A program made the position numbers and the translations under genes. From Burkholderiaceae bacterium (GTDB taxonomy: Bacteria; Pseudomonadota; Gammaproteobacteria; Burkholderiales; Burkholderiaceae_E): a DNA stretch of 64,000 nucleotides. Within the stretch, counting starts at the first letter, position 1, and each line of letters begins with the position of its first letter. Below the pieces are notes generated by a model. It made no database searches and was not told the DNA's origin. It saw only the letters and a program-made list of their open reading frames with translations. Below are positions 52,385 to 61,012 of the stretch, in pieces. Location: assembly GCA_024235875.1 (NCBI GenBank), contig JACKLP010000001.1:62001-126000 (forward strand). Reading direction: 5' to 3'.

Positions 52385-53483
52385 AGATTTCGGGGCTCGC
52401 CGCCACACGATCCATTGCGTCGCTCGCGAGGCGATCGACCGCGACATCGATCGAGCGGTCATCGGCTCGCTGTTCGAGGTTCAGTCGCGGCGCGCGACCG
52501 ATGGTCGCGAAATTGCGCTGCATCGATCGATCGTACGACGGGTCGTAATGGCGCTCGAGTAGATCGGATACCAAGGCGGGCCAGTCACCGCTTCGGGCCA
52601 GCGCCTGCCAGTACGAGATTCTTGCGTGACCATGGCGCTCGACCAGGGTCGAGAGCCTGTCGATCAGTGACGACGGACTTGCCAGGAAGTGTGCATACTC
52701 GTCGATCAGGAAGCGGGTGCGCAGGGCGATATCGGCCTCGACGACGATGCAGGCTGATGCCCGCATGCGCAGGATCAGGGCGTCGGGTATCTGGAGTTGT
52801 CCAATCTTTCTGCTTTCGGATTCGACGAACACCGGTCGCGTCGGATCAAGCTGCGACAAGGTCTGGAACAGCAGGCTTTCGAACCGCTTCTGACTGGGCT
52901 GGCGGGTGCCCGGCAACAACCCGAGGACCGAGCCGCGATGAGATGCGAGCGCTTCGAGATCGAGCGACTGCCCGCCACGCGTAACGATCGACTCGAGCAG
53001 CCGGCTTTTCGCTGTGCCGGTGCGCCCGGCGATGACAATGAATGTGAATCGGCTCGGGAGGGTCTTCAGTGCCTCGACGACATGACGCCTATACGCCCGA
53101 TACCCGCCCTCGAGCACCGCGACCCGCCAACCGACGCGCGCGAGTACGGTCGCCAGCGACCCTGATCGATTGCCGCCGCGCCAGCAATACACGACCGGGC
53201 GCCAGTCGGGCGGCATTTGCGACAAGGATCCATCCAGGATCGCGGCGATGTTTCGGCTCACCAGCGCGGCACCGCGGCGCCTGGACGCGAACGGCGAGTC
53301 CTTCGCATTGAGCGTGCCGACTTCTGCACGCTCGGCATCGTCGAGGACAGGATGATTGATGGCGCCGGGCAAATGGTCGTCGGAGAACTCCGACGGACTT
53401 CTCGCGTCGATCAGCGCATCGAACGCAGTTTGCCGCGCGAGCAATTCGTCGACGCTGATTCGGAAGGCTTCCCTCGTGGCCAT
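52314..53483 (-). CDS. mnmH: tRNA 2-selenouridine synthase MnmH (SelU/YbbB)
   Basis: 389 aa. An N-terminal rhodanese domain has catalytic Cys100 in YCWRGGNRSG, and a P-loop domain follows with GRTGTAKS at residues 153-160. The enzyme replaces sulfur with selenium at the wobble uridine of tRNA, using selenophosphate made by SelD, which is not in this window. The C-terminal 24 codons lie antisense to ppiD; the Ser/Pro/Ala-rich tail there is probably dispensable. Confidence 0.92.
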   Translation of the reverse strand: MATREAFRISVDELLARQTAFDALIDARSPSEFSDDHLPGAINHPVLDDAERAEVGTLNAKDSPFASRRRGAALVSRNIAAILDGSLSQMPPDWRPVVYCWRGGNRSGSLATVLARVGWRVAVLEGGYRAYRRHVVEALKTLPSRFTFIVIAGRTGTAKSRLLESIVTRGGQSLDLEALASHRGSVLGLLPGTRQPSQKRFESLLFQTLSQLDPTRPVFVESESRKIGQLQIPDALILRMRASACIVVEADIALRTRFLIDEYAHFLASPSSLIDRLSTLVERHGHARISYWQALARSGDWPALVSDLLERHYDPSYDRSMQRNFATIGRAPRLNLEQRADDRSIDVAVDRLASDAMDRVAASPEIFSSSPEQKSAPDGARPSSAPSGP

Positions 53484-53593
53484 TTCACGTCAGCTCAGTG
53501 CAAGGGGCGATCGGGCTGCCGCGTACAGAACCGGCATAGAATCGGTGCATTGGTTCGATTGGGCTGCGGCAGGCTGTTTGAGGCATATCGGGC

Positions 53594-54043
53594 ATGAAGG
53601 TTTTCGATCTTGGCTGTGAGAACGGGCATTCGTTCGAAGGATGGTTCGCTTCGGCTGCGGACTTCGACGAACAGTGCACCAGCGGACTGCTCGAGTGTCC
53701 GATCTGTAGCAGCAAGTCGGTGCGCAAGACGCTGTCCGCCCCGCGGCTGAACCTCAAGCATGCCACGGAGCCACCTGCTGCCGACACGGCCAAGGCCGCA
53801 GGCACGCCGGCCGATAACCGATTGCTGGCACTCTGGATGAGTGCAGCGAGACACTTGGTCGCGAACACCGAGGACGTCGGAGACCGCTTTGCCGAGGAAG
53901 CGCGCAGAATCCACTACCAGGAAGCGCCGGAGCGCGGGATTCGGGGTGTTGCGACGCAAGAGGAATCCGCTGCGCTGGCCGAGGAAGGGATCGAGGTCTT
54001 CAGCTTTCCCATGCCGGCCTCGCACAAGGAACCCATGCAATAG
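53594..54043 (+). CDS. DUF1178 family protein
   Basis: 149 aa, function unknown. Cysteine pairs near the N-terminus (DLGCENGH and LECPICSSKSV) look like a small zinc ribbon, and a conserved helical C-terminal half ends GIEVFSFPMP. The family is common in alpha- and betaproteobacteria. A TAGAAT hexamer is at 53536-53541. It diverges from mnmH and converges with the acyl-CoA dehydrogenase. Confidence 0.85.
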   Translation: MKVFDLGCENGHSFEGWFASAADFDEQCTSGLLECPICSSKSVRKTLSAPRLNLKHATEPPAADTAKAAGTPADNRLLALWMSAARHLVANTEDVGDRFAEEARRIHYQEAPERGIRGVATQEESAALAEEGIEVFSFPMPASHKEPMQ

Positions 54044-54101
54044 GCCGACGCCACTCCCCGGGCTGGAATCCCGGGATGCACGGTCGCGCGCGGCCGGCGC
54101 A

Positions 54102-54118
54102 GGGTGCAAGACGCACCC
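54102..54118. terminator. Hairpin between convergent DUF1178 and ACAD genes
   Basis: GGGTGC and GCACCC pair around a 5-nt loop, with a second CCCGGG-type inverted repeat about 50 bp earlier. No T tract is present, so terminator function is only a guess from position. Confidence 0.3.
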
Positions 54119-54134
54119 GGCACCGGCACACGGA

Positions 54135-55403
54135 TCAGCTTCCGCGCGTGATCGGCATGGCCTCGACGTCGTCGGACGCAGTGGGAATGCGCGCCTGTCT
54201 GCCCAGTTCGAGCTTCGCCACCGCGTTGCGATGAACCTCGTCGGGCCCGTCGGCGAGTCGCAGGGTCCGTTGATGGGCGTACATGGAAGCCAGCGGGAAA
54301 TCGCCGCTGACACCGCCGCCACCATGCGCCTGGATCGCCCAATCCAGGATCTGGCAGGCGGCATTGGGTGCCACGACCTTGATCATCGCGATCTCTGCCT
54401 TTGCAACCTTGTTGCCGACCGTGTCCATCATATAGGCCGCCTTCAGGGTCAGGAGGCGGATCTGCTCGATCATGATGCGGCTTTCGGCGATCCGCTCGTG
54501 CCAGACGGATTGCTGAGAAACCGGCTTACCAAAGGCGACTCGTGCGGACAATCTACGGCACATATATTCCAATCCACGTTCAGCGGCGCCGATCGATCGC
54601 ATGCAGTGGTGGATTCGGCCTGGTCCCAGGCGACCTTGGGCAATTTCAAAGCCGCGCCCTTCGCCAAGCAGGACGTTGTCGACCGGAACACGCACGTTCT
54701 CGAACAGGACTTCGCAGTGACCGTGGGGGGCATCGTCGTAGCCGAACACTGTCAGCGGGCGCACGACCGTGATTCCCGGCGTGTCCGCAGGCACGACGAT
54801 CATCGACTGCTGTTGATGGCGGCCAGCATCCGGGTTCGTCTTGCCCATGAAGATGTACACCTTGCAGCGCGGATCGCCTGCACCCGAGGTCCACCACTTC
54901 CGGCCGTTGATGACGTATTCGTCACCTTGGCGCTCGATTCGCGACTGGATGTTGGTCGCGTCCGAGGAAGCGACGGCGGGCTCGGTCATCGCGAACGCCG
55001 AACGGATCTCGCCGCGCAACAGGGGGTCAAGCCAAGTGCGCTTGATCTGCTCGGACGCATAGCGCTCGAGGGTTTCCATGTTGCCGGTGTCGGGCGCCGA
55101 GCAATTGAATACTTCCGACGCGAAGGAGACCCGGCCCATGATCTCGCACAGCGGGGCGTAATCGAGGTTGGAAAGCCCCTCGGGCACCCGCTCGGAATGC
55201 GGCAGGAATAGGTTCCAAAGCCCGGCCTCGCGCGCCTTGGGCTTGAGCTCCTCGACGACCTTGGTCGGCACCCAGGCGTTGCCTGCCTTGCGATTGGCCG
55301 CAATCTCCTCCTCGAAGCGCGACTCGTTCGGATAGATGTGGCGGTCCATGAAATCTCGCAGGCGCGACTGCAGATCGAGGCTGCGCTCGGAAAACTGGAA
55401 CAT
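54135..55403 (-). CDS. Acyl-CoA dehydrogenase, ACAD10/11-like
   Basis: 422 aa, flavin-dependent acyl-CoA dehydrogenase fold. FAD/substrate motifs include FAMTEPAVASSDATN and NGRKWWTSGAGDP; the C-terminal region reads IQAHGGGGVSGDFPLA and RLADGPDEVH. The usual catalytic Glu of the EGT motif is replaced by Asp in DGP, as in the ACAD10/11 branch. That branch, with an APH-like kinase, processes 4-hydroxyacyl-CoAs. ATG 55403 follows AAGGAG. It is 43 bp downstream of the kinase-like gene. Confidence 0.88.
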   Translation of the reverse strand: MFQFSERSLDLQSRLRDFMDRHIYPNESRFEEEIAANRKAGNAWVPTKVVEELKPKAREAGLWNLFLPHSERVPEGLSNLDYAPLCEIMGRVSFASEVFNCSAPDTGNMETLERYASEQIKRTWLDPLLRGEIRSAFAMTEPAVASSDATNIQSRIERQGDEYVINGRKWWTSGAGDPRCKVYIFMGKTNPDAGRHQQQSMIVVPADTPGITVVRPLTVFGYDDAPHGHCEVLFENVRVPVDNVLLGEGRGFEIAQGRLGPGRIHHCMRSIGAAERGLEYMCRRLSARVAFGKPVSQQSVWHERIAESRIMIEQIRLLTLKAAYMMDTVGNKVAKAEIAMIKVVAPNAACQILDWAIQAHGGGGVSGDFPLASMYAHQRTLRLADGPDEVHRNAVAKLELGRQARIPTASDDVEAMPITRGS

Positions 55404-55446
55404 CTGCTTCTCCTTGTTCGTCTTGATTGCTGTTCTATTTCCGCAG

Positions 55447-56550
55447 CTACCGAACCCGGCGCGCCACGGCCCAACCGATTTCCGCCAGCGGCCGCGCACG
55501 GCGCCCGGCGTCGAGCGCTTCAGCGCTGGATGCCGTGCCGTCCACGGCGCGCTTGTGGATGCCTTGCAGGATCGCCGCCAGCCGAAACAGGTTGTAGGCG
55601 ATGAAGAAATCCCAGTTCGGCGCGAGCGACTGCGGGTCGCGGCCGGTCCGCTCGCAATAGCGTCGGATATAGGCCGATTCCGACGGAATGCCGAGTCGCT
55701 CGAGCTCGAGGCCGGCAATGCCTCGGAACTGTCCCGGGGCGATGTGATAGCCCATGCAGTGATACGAGAAGTCGGCTAGCGGGTGCCCCAAGGTGGACAG
55801 CTCCCAATCGAGGACAGCCCGGATACGCGGCTCGACCGCATCGAAGATGAGATTGTCGAGCCGGAAGTCGCCATGGACGATGGAAGTCTCGTCACTATCG
55901 GGAATCCGGCCGGGCAACCAGTCGATTAGATTGTCCATTTCCGGGATCGGATCGAGTTCCGATGCCCGGTACTGCTTGGTCCAGCGATTGATCTGGCGTT
56001 CGAAGTAGTTGCCGGGTCGGCCGTAGTCCGCAAGCCCGATCGCAGCGAAGTCGACGCCGTGGAGCAGGGCGATCACGCGGTTCATCTCATCATAGATTGC
56101 CCCGCGCATGGCCGGTGTCATGTCGGGCAGCGACTGGTCCCACAGCACCCGGCCTTCGACACAGTCCATCACGTAGAAAGCACGTCCGATGACCGATTCG
56201 TCCTCGCACAGGCACAAGACGGGCGCCACCGGGATGCCGGTCGACGCAAGCGCTGCCTGGACACGATATTCGCGCTCGATCGCGTGCGCCGACGGCAGAA
56301 GCCTGGCGACCGGACCGGGTTTCGCCCGCATCACGTACTGTCGGTTAGGCGTCGTCAGCCGGAAGGTTGGATTGGACTGCCCGCCAGCGAATCGCTGGAT
56401 CCGAACCGGCCCCTGAAAGCCTGGAAGGGCCTTCGTCAGATGAGCCGCAAGCGCATCGGCATCGACATTGTGCGAAGCGGGCGCTTGCGCGGCATCGGGC
56501 CGAATCGGTGATTCCTCATGCTGCTGCCCGTCTGCCACGTCCGCCCCCAT
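55447..56550 (-). CDS. APH-family phosphotransferase, ACAD10/11 N-domain-like
   Basis: 367-aa aminoglycoside phosphotransferase-like kinase. The catalytic loop is VHGDFRLDN and the metal motif VLDWELSTLGHPLADFSY; RFAGGQSNPTF is the nucleotide-binding loop. The pattern matches the kinase domain fused to mammalian ACAD10/11 and bacterial LvaA rather than resistance enzymes. Likely substrate: 4-hydroxyacyl-CoA, by inference from its neighbour. I start at ATG 56550; a long upstream open frame is antisense to the ABC-F gene and not real. Confidence 0.85.
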   Translation of the reverse strand: MGADVADGQQHEESPIRPDAAQAPASHNVDADALAAHLTKALPGFQGPVRIQRFAGGQSNPTFRLTTPNRQYVMRAKPGPVARLLPSAHAIEREYRVQAALASTGIPVAPVLCLCEDESVIGRAFYVMDCVEGRVLWDQSLPDMTPAMRGAIYDEMNRVIALLHGVDFAAIGLADYGRPGNYFERQINRWTKQYRASELDPIPEMDNLIDWLPGRIPDSDETSIVHGDFRLDNLIFDAVEPRIRAVLDWELSTLGHPLADFSYHCMGYHIAPGQFRGIAGLELERLGIPSESAYIRRYCERTGRDPQSLAPNWDFFIAYNLFRLAAILQGIHKRAVDGTASSAEALDAGRRARPLAEIGWAVARRVR

Positions 56551-56624
56551 CGATCTTCTGTCAGCCTGGATTGTAGCCGTGGGCTCGTGAGAGGGCGTGC
56601 GCACATTGCCGTGGGGACGCACGA

Positions 56625-58535
56625 TCAGTCGGCCAGAAGGCGCTCGCGCTCCTCGGACAATGCGAGCCACTCGTCCTCGAGTGCGCTCGCCTTGGCCGAT
56701 AGTTCGGCTCGGCGGCGAGTCGTATCGGCGGCCGGGGCGGGCTTGTCGTAGAAGCCGGGTTGCGCCATTTGCTCGTCGATCTGCGCGATCTCGCTGCTCG
56801 CGGTCGCCAAGCCTCGTTCGACCTCGGCGATCCTTCGATCGAGCGGGCGAACCCGCGCTGCCCGCTCGGCACGTTCGGCCGCCGCCGCGCGACGAGCGCC
56901 CCGTCGATTCGCGGCGGCAGGTACGGCATCGACGTCGCCGGGCGTTCCGGAGATCGAGGAGCGCTCCGCTCGATTCGCCAACATCCACGCCGCATAGTCA
57001 TCGAGGTCGCCCTCGAACGGGGCCAGGGTCCCATCGGCGACCAGTACGAACCGATCGACGCTTGCCCGCAGTAGATAGCGATCATGGGATACCAGCATCA
57101 AGGCACCGTCGAATTCGGCCAACGCCTCGGTGAGCGAATCTCGGGCAGAAGCATCGAGGTGGTTCGTCGGTTCGTCCAGGATCAGTAATTGTGGTTTCGC
57201 CCACACCACCTGGGCCAGGACGAGCCGTGCCCGCTCGCCGCCCGACATCGGGCCAACTTCTCTTAGCGCGTTTTCGCCACTGAAACCGAACCTGCCGAGA
57301 TAAGCCCGAATCGATACTTCGCGTTCGTCGGGCGCGATTCGGCGCATGTGCGATAGCGCGGAATCTTCCGGCCGCAAGGCTTCGACGGCCTGCTGCGCGA
57401 AATAGCCGATTCGGACCGCTGCAGCCCGGTGCAGGTCGCCCCCTTGTGCAGGCAGTTCGCCGATCAAGGCACGGATCAGCGTCGTCTTTCCTGCGCCGTT
57501 TCGACCGAGTACACCGACCCTTGCCCCGCGTTCAAGCGTGAAATCGACGCCCGAGAGGACAGGCGTCGCCTCGTACCCGACGCTCAGGTCCTCGGCCAGC
57601 AGCAAGGGATCCGCGCAGTCGCCAGCCGGTTCCAGAGAGAAGTCCAAGCCGTTGGCACTCCGGGCCGGAGCTTCCAGGCTGAGTCGTTCGAGCGCCTTCA
57701 AGCGGCTCTGCACCTGGCGCGCCTTCGTGGCCTTGGCGCGGAAGCGGTCGATGAATCGTTGAAGTTGCGCTGCCTTGACACTGTCGCGGCGAAACGCCTT
57801 GTCCGCCAGGCGAACCCGCTCGGCGCGCTGCTGCTCCGTCGCGGAGTAGCCCCCTGCATATCTGAGCAGCCGCCGATCCTCGATCGAGAGTGTCGCCTTG
57901 GCGACCCGATCCAGGAAGTCGCGATCATGCGATACGACGATCGCGATCCCTTCGTATCGTCCAAGCCAGCGCTCGAGCCAGAGGATCGCGTCCAAGTCCA
58001 AATGGTTGGTCGGCTCGTCCAACAACAGCACATCGCTGCGCACGAACAAGGCTCGAGCCAGGTTCAATCGCATCTTCCAACCGCCGGACAGGGCATCCAC
58101 CCTTGCCTCGGCTTCGGCGCTGGAGAAGCCGAGACCCGCGAGCAAGGCACGCGCACGCGGCTCGGCATCGTGGCCGCCCGCCGTCTCGAGCGCCTGGTGC
58201 GCATCGGCGATCGCTTCGCCGTCGTCGCATGCATCGGCACGCTCCAGGGCCTCGATCGCGCGGGTCAAGTCGGGATCGCTGTCATGGACATGACGCCACG
58301 CGGGCTTGTCCGAGCGGGGCAGTCCCTGCGCCAGCCGTACGACGCGTTCGAAAGGCTGCTCGATCTCGCCGGCATCGAGCGACAATTCGCCCGAGAGCGC
58401 GGCCAGCAAGGTGGATTTCCCACTCCCGTTGGCGCCGATCAGCGCCAGATGCTCGGTCGGAGAAATCGACGCCGAGGCATTCTCGAGCAACGGCACGCCG
58501 CCACGCGAGATGGTGATCGACTTGAGCCGGATCAT
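56625..58535 (-). CDS. ABC-F family ATPase (YheS-like)
   Basis: Soluble tandem ATPase, 636 aa. The first domain has GANGSGKST, the signature LSGGWKMRLNLARAL and LLDEPTNHLDLDAI; the second has GRNGAGKTT, MSGGERARLVLAQ and LDEPTNHLDASA. A charged linker lies between them, and a coiled-coil C-terminal tail follows (PLDRRIAEVERGL...ALEDEWLALSEERERLL). ABC-F proteins act on ribosomes and relieve stalling. The start overlaps prmB by 4 bp, fitting a translation role. Confidence 0.92.
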   Translation of the reverse strand: MIRLKSITISRGGVPLLENASASISPTEHLALIGANGSGKSTLLAALSGELSLDAGEIEQPFERVVRLAQGLPRSDKPAWRHVHDSDPDLTRAIEALERADACDDGEAIADAHQALETAGGHDAEPRARALLAGLGFSSAEAEARVDALSGGWKMRLNLARALFVRSDVLLLDEPTNHLDLDAILWLERWLGRYEGIAIVVSHDRDFLDRVAKATLSIEDRRLLRYAGGYSATEQQRAERVRLADKAFRRDSVKAAQLQRFIDRFRAKATKARQVQSRLKALERLSLEAPARSANGLDFSLEPAGDCADPLLLAEDLSVGYEATPVLSGVDFTLERGARVGVLGRNGAGKTTLIRALIGELPAQGGDLHRAAAVRIGYFAQQAVEALRPEDSALSHMRRIAPDEREVSIRAYLGRFGFSGENALREVGPMSGGERARLVLAQVVWAKPQLLILDEPTNHLDASARDSLTEALAEFDGALMLVSHDRYLLRASVDRFVLVADGTLAPFEGDLDDYAAWMLANRAERSSISGTPGDVDAVPAAANRRGARRAAAAERAERAARVRPLDRRIAEVERGLATASSEIAQIDEQMAQPGFYDKPAPAADTTRRRAELSAKASALEDEWLALSEERERLLAD

Positions 58536-59494
58536 CGCAAGAGGGCTTGGGCGGCGTCCGCGAGCTGCTCGCGCGAGATCAGGACCAGCATTTCGTCGCC
58601 GGCCGTGACCGGAAGATAGACGCATCGAAGGCCGGCGAAGGCATTCTCGAAGTGGGAAGCCTCGTGGCCGATCTCGAGCAGCAACTGGCCGCCGGGATTC
58701 AGGTGTTCGCCGGCGTCGCGAAGAATTCTGCGAATCAGGTCCATCCCATCGACGCCGCCCGCCAGAGCCGCTTGTGGCTCGGCGAGGAATTCGGGCGGCA
58801 AGGCTGACATCGATCCCGCGTTCACGTAGGGAGGGTTGCACACGACCAGGTCGAAGCGCTCGCTTCCAATAGCGGCAAAAAGGTCGCCGCGAGCCAGTTC
58901 GATGCGCTCATCGAGGCCGTATTCCGCGACGTTCTTTGCCGCCAGCTCCAGGGCCGACGCCGACAAGTCGGCCGCCGTGACCCGTGCTGTCTCGAAGCAC
59001 TGGGCCGCCATCACGGCCAGGCTACCTCCACCGGTACACAGGTCCAGTACGGTGCGCGGCCAGCCCTCGGGCAGATCAAGGGTGCCCAGCCAGTCGGGCA
59101 ACGACTCCTCGAGCGCCTCTGCAATCAACGACCGGGGGATCAGGGCCCTGGCATCGCAGGCGAATCGACGTCCGCGCAGCCAGGCTTCGCCGGTCAGGTA
59201 GGCAAGCGGTAGCCGCTCCTGGCATCGTCGCTCGATCAGCGAGACGATCTGGGCGCGCTCACGCCTGGTCAGGCGCGCGTGCGTGTGCGTTTGGGCCGCG
59301 TCGGGAGCGAGATGCAAGGCCCAGGACACCAGCCATGCCGCTTCCTCTTCGGCGTTCGCCGTTCCCTGGCCGAACGCGATCCGCGTCGCCTGGAAACGGG
59401 TGCACGCGTACCGGACCACGTCCCCCAGGCTGCGCAAGTCCTCGACCGCGCCATCGGGGTCGGCCGAAACCTGGCGAATGTCGGCCTGGCTCAT
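58532..59494 (-). CDS. prmB: Ribosomal protein uL3 glutamine methyltransferase PrmB
   Basis: HemK/PrmB-family methyltransferase, 320 aa, methylating a glutamine of ribosomal protein L3. The SAM-binding motif is VLDLCTGGGSLAV, and the glutamine-binding NPPYVN follows. The N-terminal helical domain (VSWALHLAP...RRERAQIVSLIERR) distinguishes PrmB from PrmC. It overlaps dapE upstream and the ABC-F gene downstream by 4 bp each (ATGA). Confidence 0.93.
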   Translation of the reverse strand: MSQADIRQVSADPDGAVEDLRSLGDVVRYACTRFQATRIAFGQGTANAEEEAAWLVSWALHLAPDAAQTHTHARLTRRERAQIVSLIERRCQERLPLAYLTGEAWLRGRRFACDARALIPRSLIAEALEESLPDWLGTLDLPEGWPRTVLDLCTGGGSLAVMAAQCFETARVTAADLSASALELAAKNVAEYGLDERIELARGDLFAAIGSERFDLVVCNPPYVNAGSMSALPPEFLAEPQAALAGGVDGMDLIRRILRDAGEHLNPGGQLLLEIGHEASHFENAFAGLRCVYLPVTAGDEMLVLISREQLADAAQALLR

Positions 59495-60639
59495 CGGGCC
59501 AGCAGCGTCTCGATGGCGCGTCGGTAGATGTTCGCCAGTGGGCGCAGGTCGGCGAGCTCGATGTTCTCGTCGATCTTGTGAATCGTCGCATTGGGCGGGC
59601 CGAACTCGACCACTTCCGGGCAGATCCGCGAAATGAATCGACCGTCCGAGGTGCCACCGGTCGTCGACAGCTCGGTCTCGAGGTCGCACTCGAGGCGGAT
59701 TGCGTCGGTCAGCGCCTGCGACAGGCGTCCGCGCGGGGTCAGGAAGGGTTCACCCGAAATCGACCAGTCTAGGCTGTAATCAAGGCCGTGGCGTTCGAGA
59801 ATCTCGCAGGTCCGACGTTGCAGTTCGCTCGACGTGCTGGCGGTCGAGAACCGGAAATTGAAGTCGACCACGCAACGTCCGGGAATGATATTGCCGGCGC
59901 CGGTGCCGGCGTGGATGTTCGATATCTGCCAGCTCGTGGGCTGAAAATACTCGTTGCCCTCGTCCCAGACGGTCCCGACGAGCTCGCCGAGTGCCGGCGC
60001 GAACTCGTGAATCGGATTGCGCGCCAGGTGAGGGTAGGCGATATGCCCTTGAATGCCGCGCAGCTCTAGCCGCCCAGACATCGATCCGCGTCGACCGTTC
60101 TTGATCATGTCGCCCAGGCGCACGACCGACGAGGGCTCACCGACGATGCAATAGTCGAGCCGTTCCTTGCGGCGTTCGAGTTCCTCGACGACCCGAACGG
60201 TCCCGTCGATCGCCGGACCTTCCTCGTCGGAGGTGAGCAAGAAGGCGAGACGTCCAGCGAAACGGCCGGCACAGCGGGATACGAACGATTCGGCCGCCAC
60301 GACGAAGGCGGCGATCGACGATTTCATGTCGGCTGCACCGCGTCCGAAAAGTCGACCATTGCGCTCGGCAGGAACGAACGGATCCGAACTCCATTGCTCC
60401 AACGGCCCGGTGGGAACCACGTCGGTGTGGCCCGCGAACACCAGGGTCGGCCCCGGGTCGGTTCCCTCGCACACCGCCCAAAGGTTGGTCACTTCGCCCC
60501 GGATCAATGACTCGCAATCGAATCCGCTCGCTTCGAGACGCTCTCTCAGCAGGGTCTGGCAGCCGGCATCGTCGGGGGTGACCGAGGGGCGCGCGATCAG
60601 TGCCTCGAGCAATGCGCGAATCGCGCCCGATTCATTCAT
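59491..60639 (-). CDS. dapE: Succinyl-diaminopimelate desuccinylase
   Basis: M20 metallopeptidase, 382 aa, releasing LL-diaminopimelate in lysine and peptidoglycan synthesis. Zinc ligand motifs include GHTDVVPTG, GRGAADMKS, LTSDEEGPAIDGT and GGTSDGRF; HIAYPH is in the lid/dimer domain. ATG 60639 overlaps the yffB stop by 8 bp; ATG 60654 is an alternative. Coupled to prmB by ATGA. Confidence 0.95.
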   Translation of the reverse strand: MNESGAIRALLEALIARPSVTPDDAGCQTLLRERLEASGFDCESLIRGEVTNLWAVCEGTDPGPTLVFAGHTDVVPTGPLEQWSSDPFVPAERNGRLFGRGAADMKSSIAAFVVAAESFVSRCAGRFAGRLAFLLTSDEEGPAIDGTVRVVEELERRKERLDYCIVGEPSSVVRLGDMIKNGRRGSMSGRLELRGIQGHIAYPHLARNPIHEFAPALGELVGTVWDEGNEYFQPTSWQISNIHAGTGAGNIIPGRCVVDFNFRFSTASTSSELQRRTCEILERHGLDYSLDWSISGEPFLTPRGRLSQALTDAIRLECDLETELSTTGGTSDGRFISRICPEVVEFGPPNATIHKIDENIELADLRPLANIYRRAIETLLAR

Positions 60640-61012
60640 TGGCGTCGCGCTCATCAAGAAGTCTGGCGTAGACCGATTCCGTGAAGCCGACGACGACATG
60701 CTCGCCGGTCGCGAGCACCGGGCGCTTGACCAAGGTGGGCTCGCGAAGCATTGCTTCGACCGCGCTGGCCTGGTCGACGATCGAGGCCCGCTCAGCCGCG
60801 GACAGTCGTCGCCAAGTCAAGCCGCGACGATTCAGCAAGGCATCCCACGGCAGCCGGGTCAACCAGGCGTCGAGCAGGGATGCATCGAGTCCGTCACGCC
60901 GAAAATCGTGAAACCGGTAGGGCAGGCCACGCCCCCGAAGCCACCCACGGGCCTTGCGGACCTGGTCGCAGTTGTCTATGCCGAAGACGACGATGGCAGT
61001 CGGATCAGACAT
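60632..61012 (-). CDS. yffB: ArsC/Spx-family protein YffB-like
   Basis: 126 aa, thioredoxin-fold ArsC-like protein. A single Cys15 in GIDNCDQVRKAR replaces the CXXC or arsenate-reductase triad, and KRPVLATGEHVVVGF is the conserved cis-Pro loop. YffB relatives often sit next to dapE; true arsenate reductase activity is unlikely. It overlaps pilU (ATGTCTGA, 8 bp) and dapE, so it is embedded in the dap unit. Confidence 0.88.
   Translation of the reverse strand: MSDPTAIVVFGIDNCDQVRKARGWLRGRGLPYRFHDFRRDGLDASLLDAWLTRLPWDALLNRRGLTWRRLSAAERASIVDQASAVEAMLREPTLVKRPVLATGEHVVVGFTESVYARLLDERDANE

Noticed and set aside
55447..56550. Aminoglycoside resistance gene
   Set aside because: The fold is shared, but pairing with an ACAD10/11-like gene points to acyl-CoA metabolism.
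56551..56988. N-terminal extension of the APH-like kinase
   Set aside because: The extra 146 codons lie antisense to the ABC-F gene and are Arg-rich without similarity; ATG 56550 is the sensible start.
60632..61012. Arsenate reductase and an ars operon
   Set aside because: The protein has the YffB/Spx-like single-Cys pattern, and no arsR, arsB or acr3 gene is nearby.
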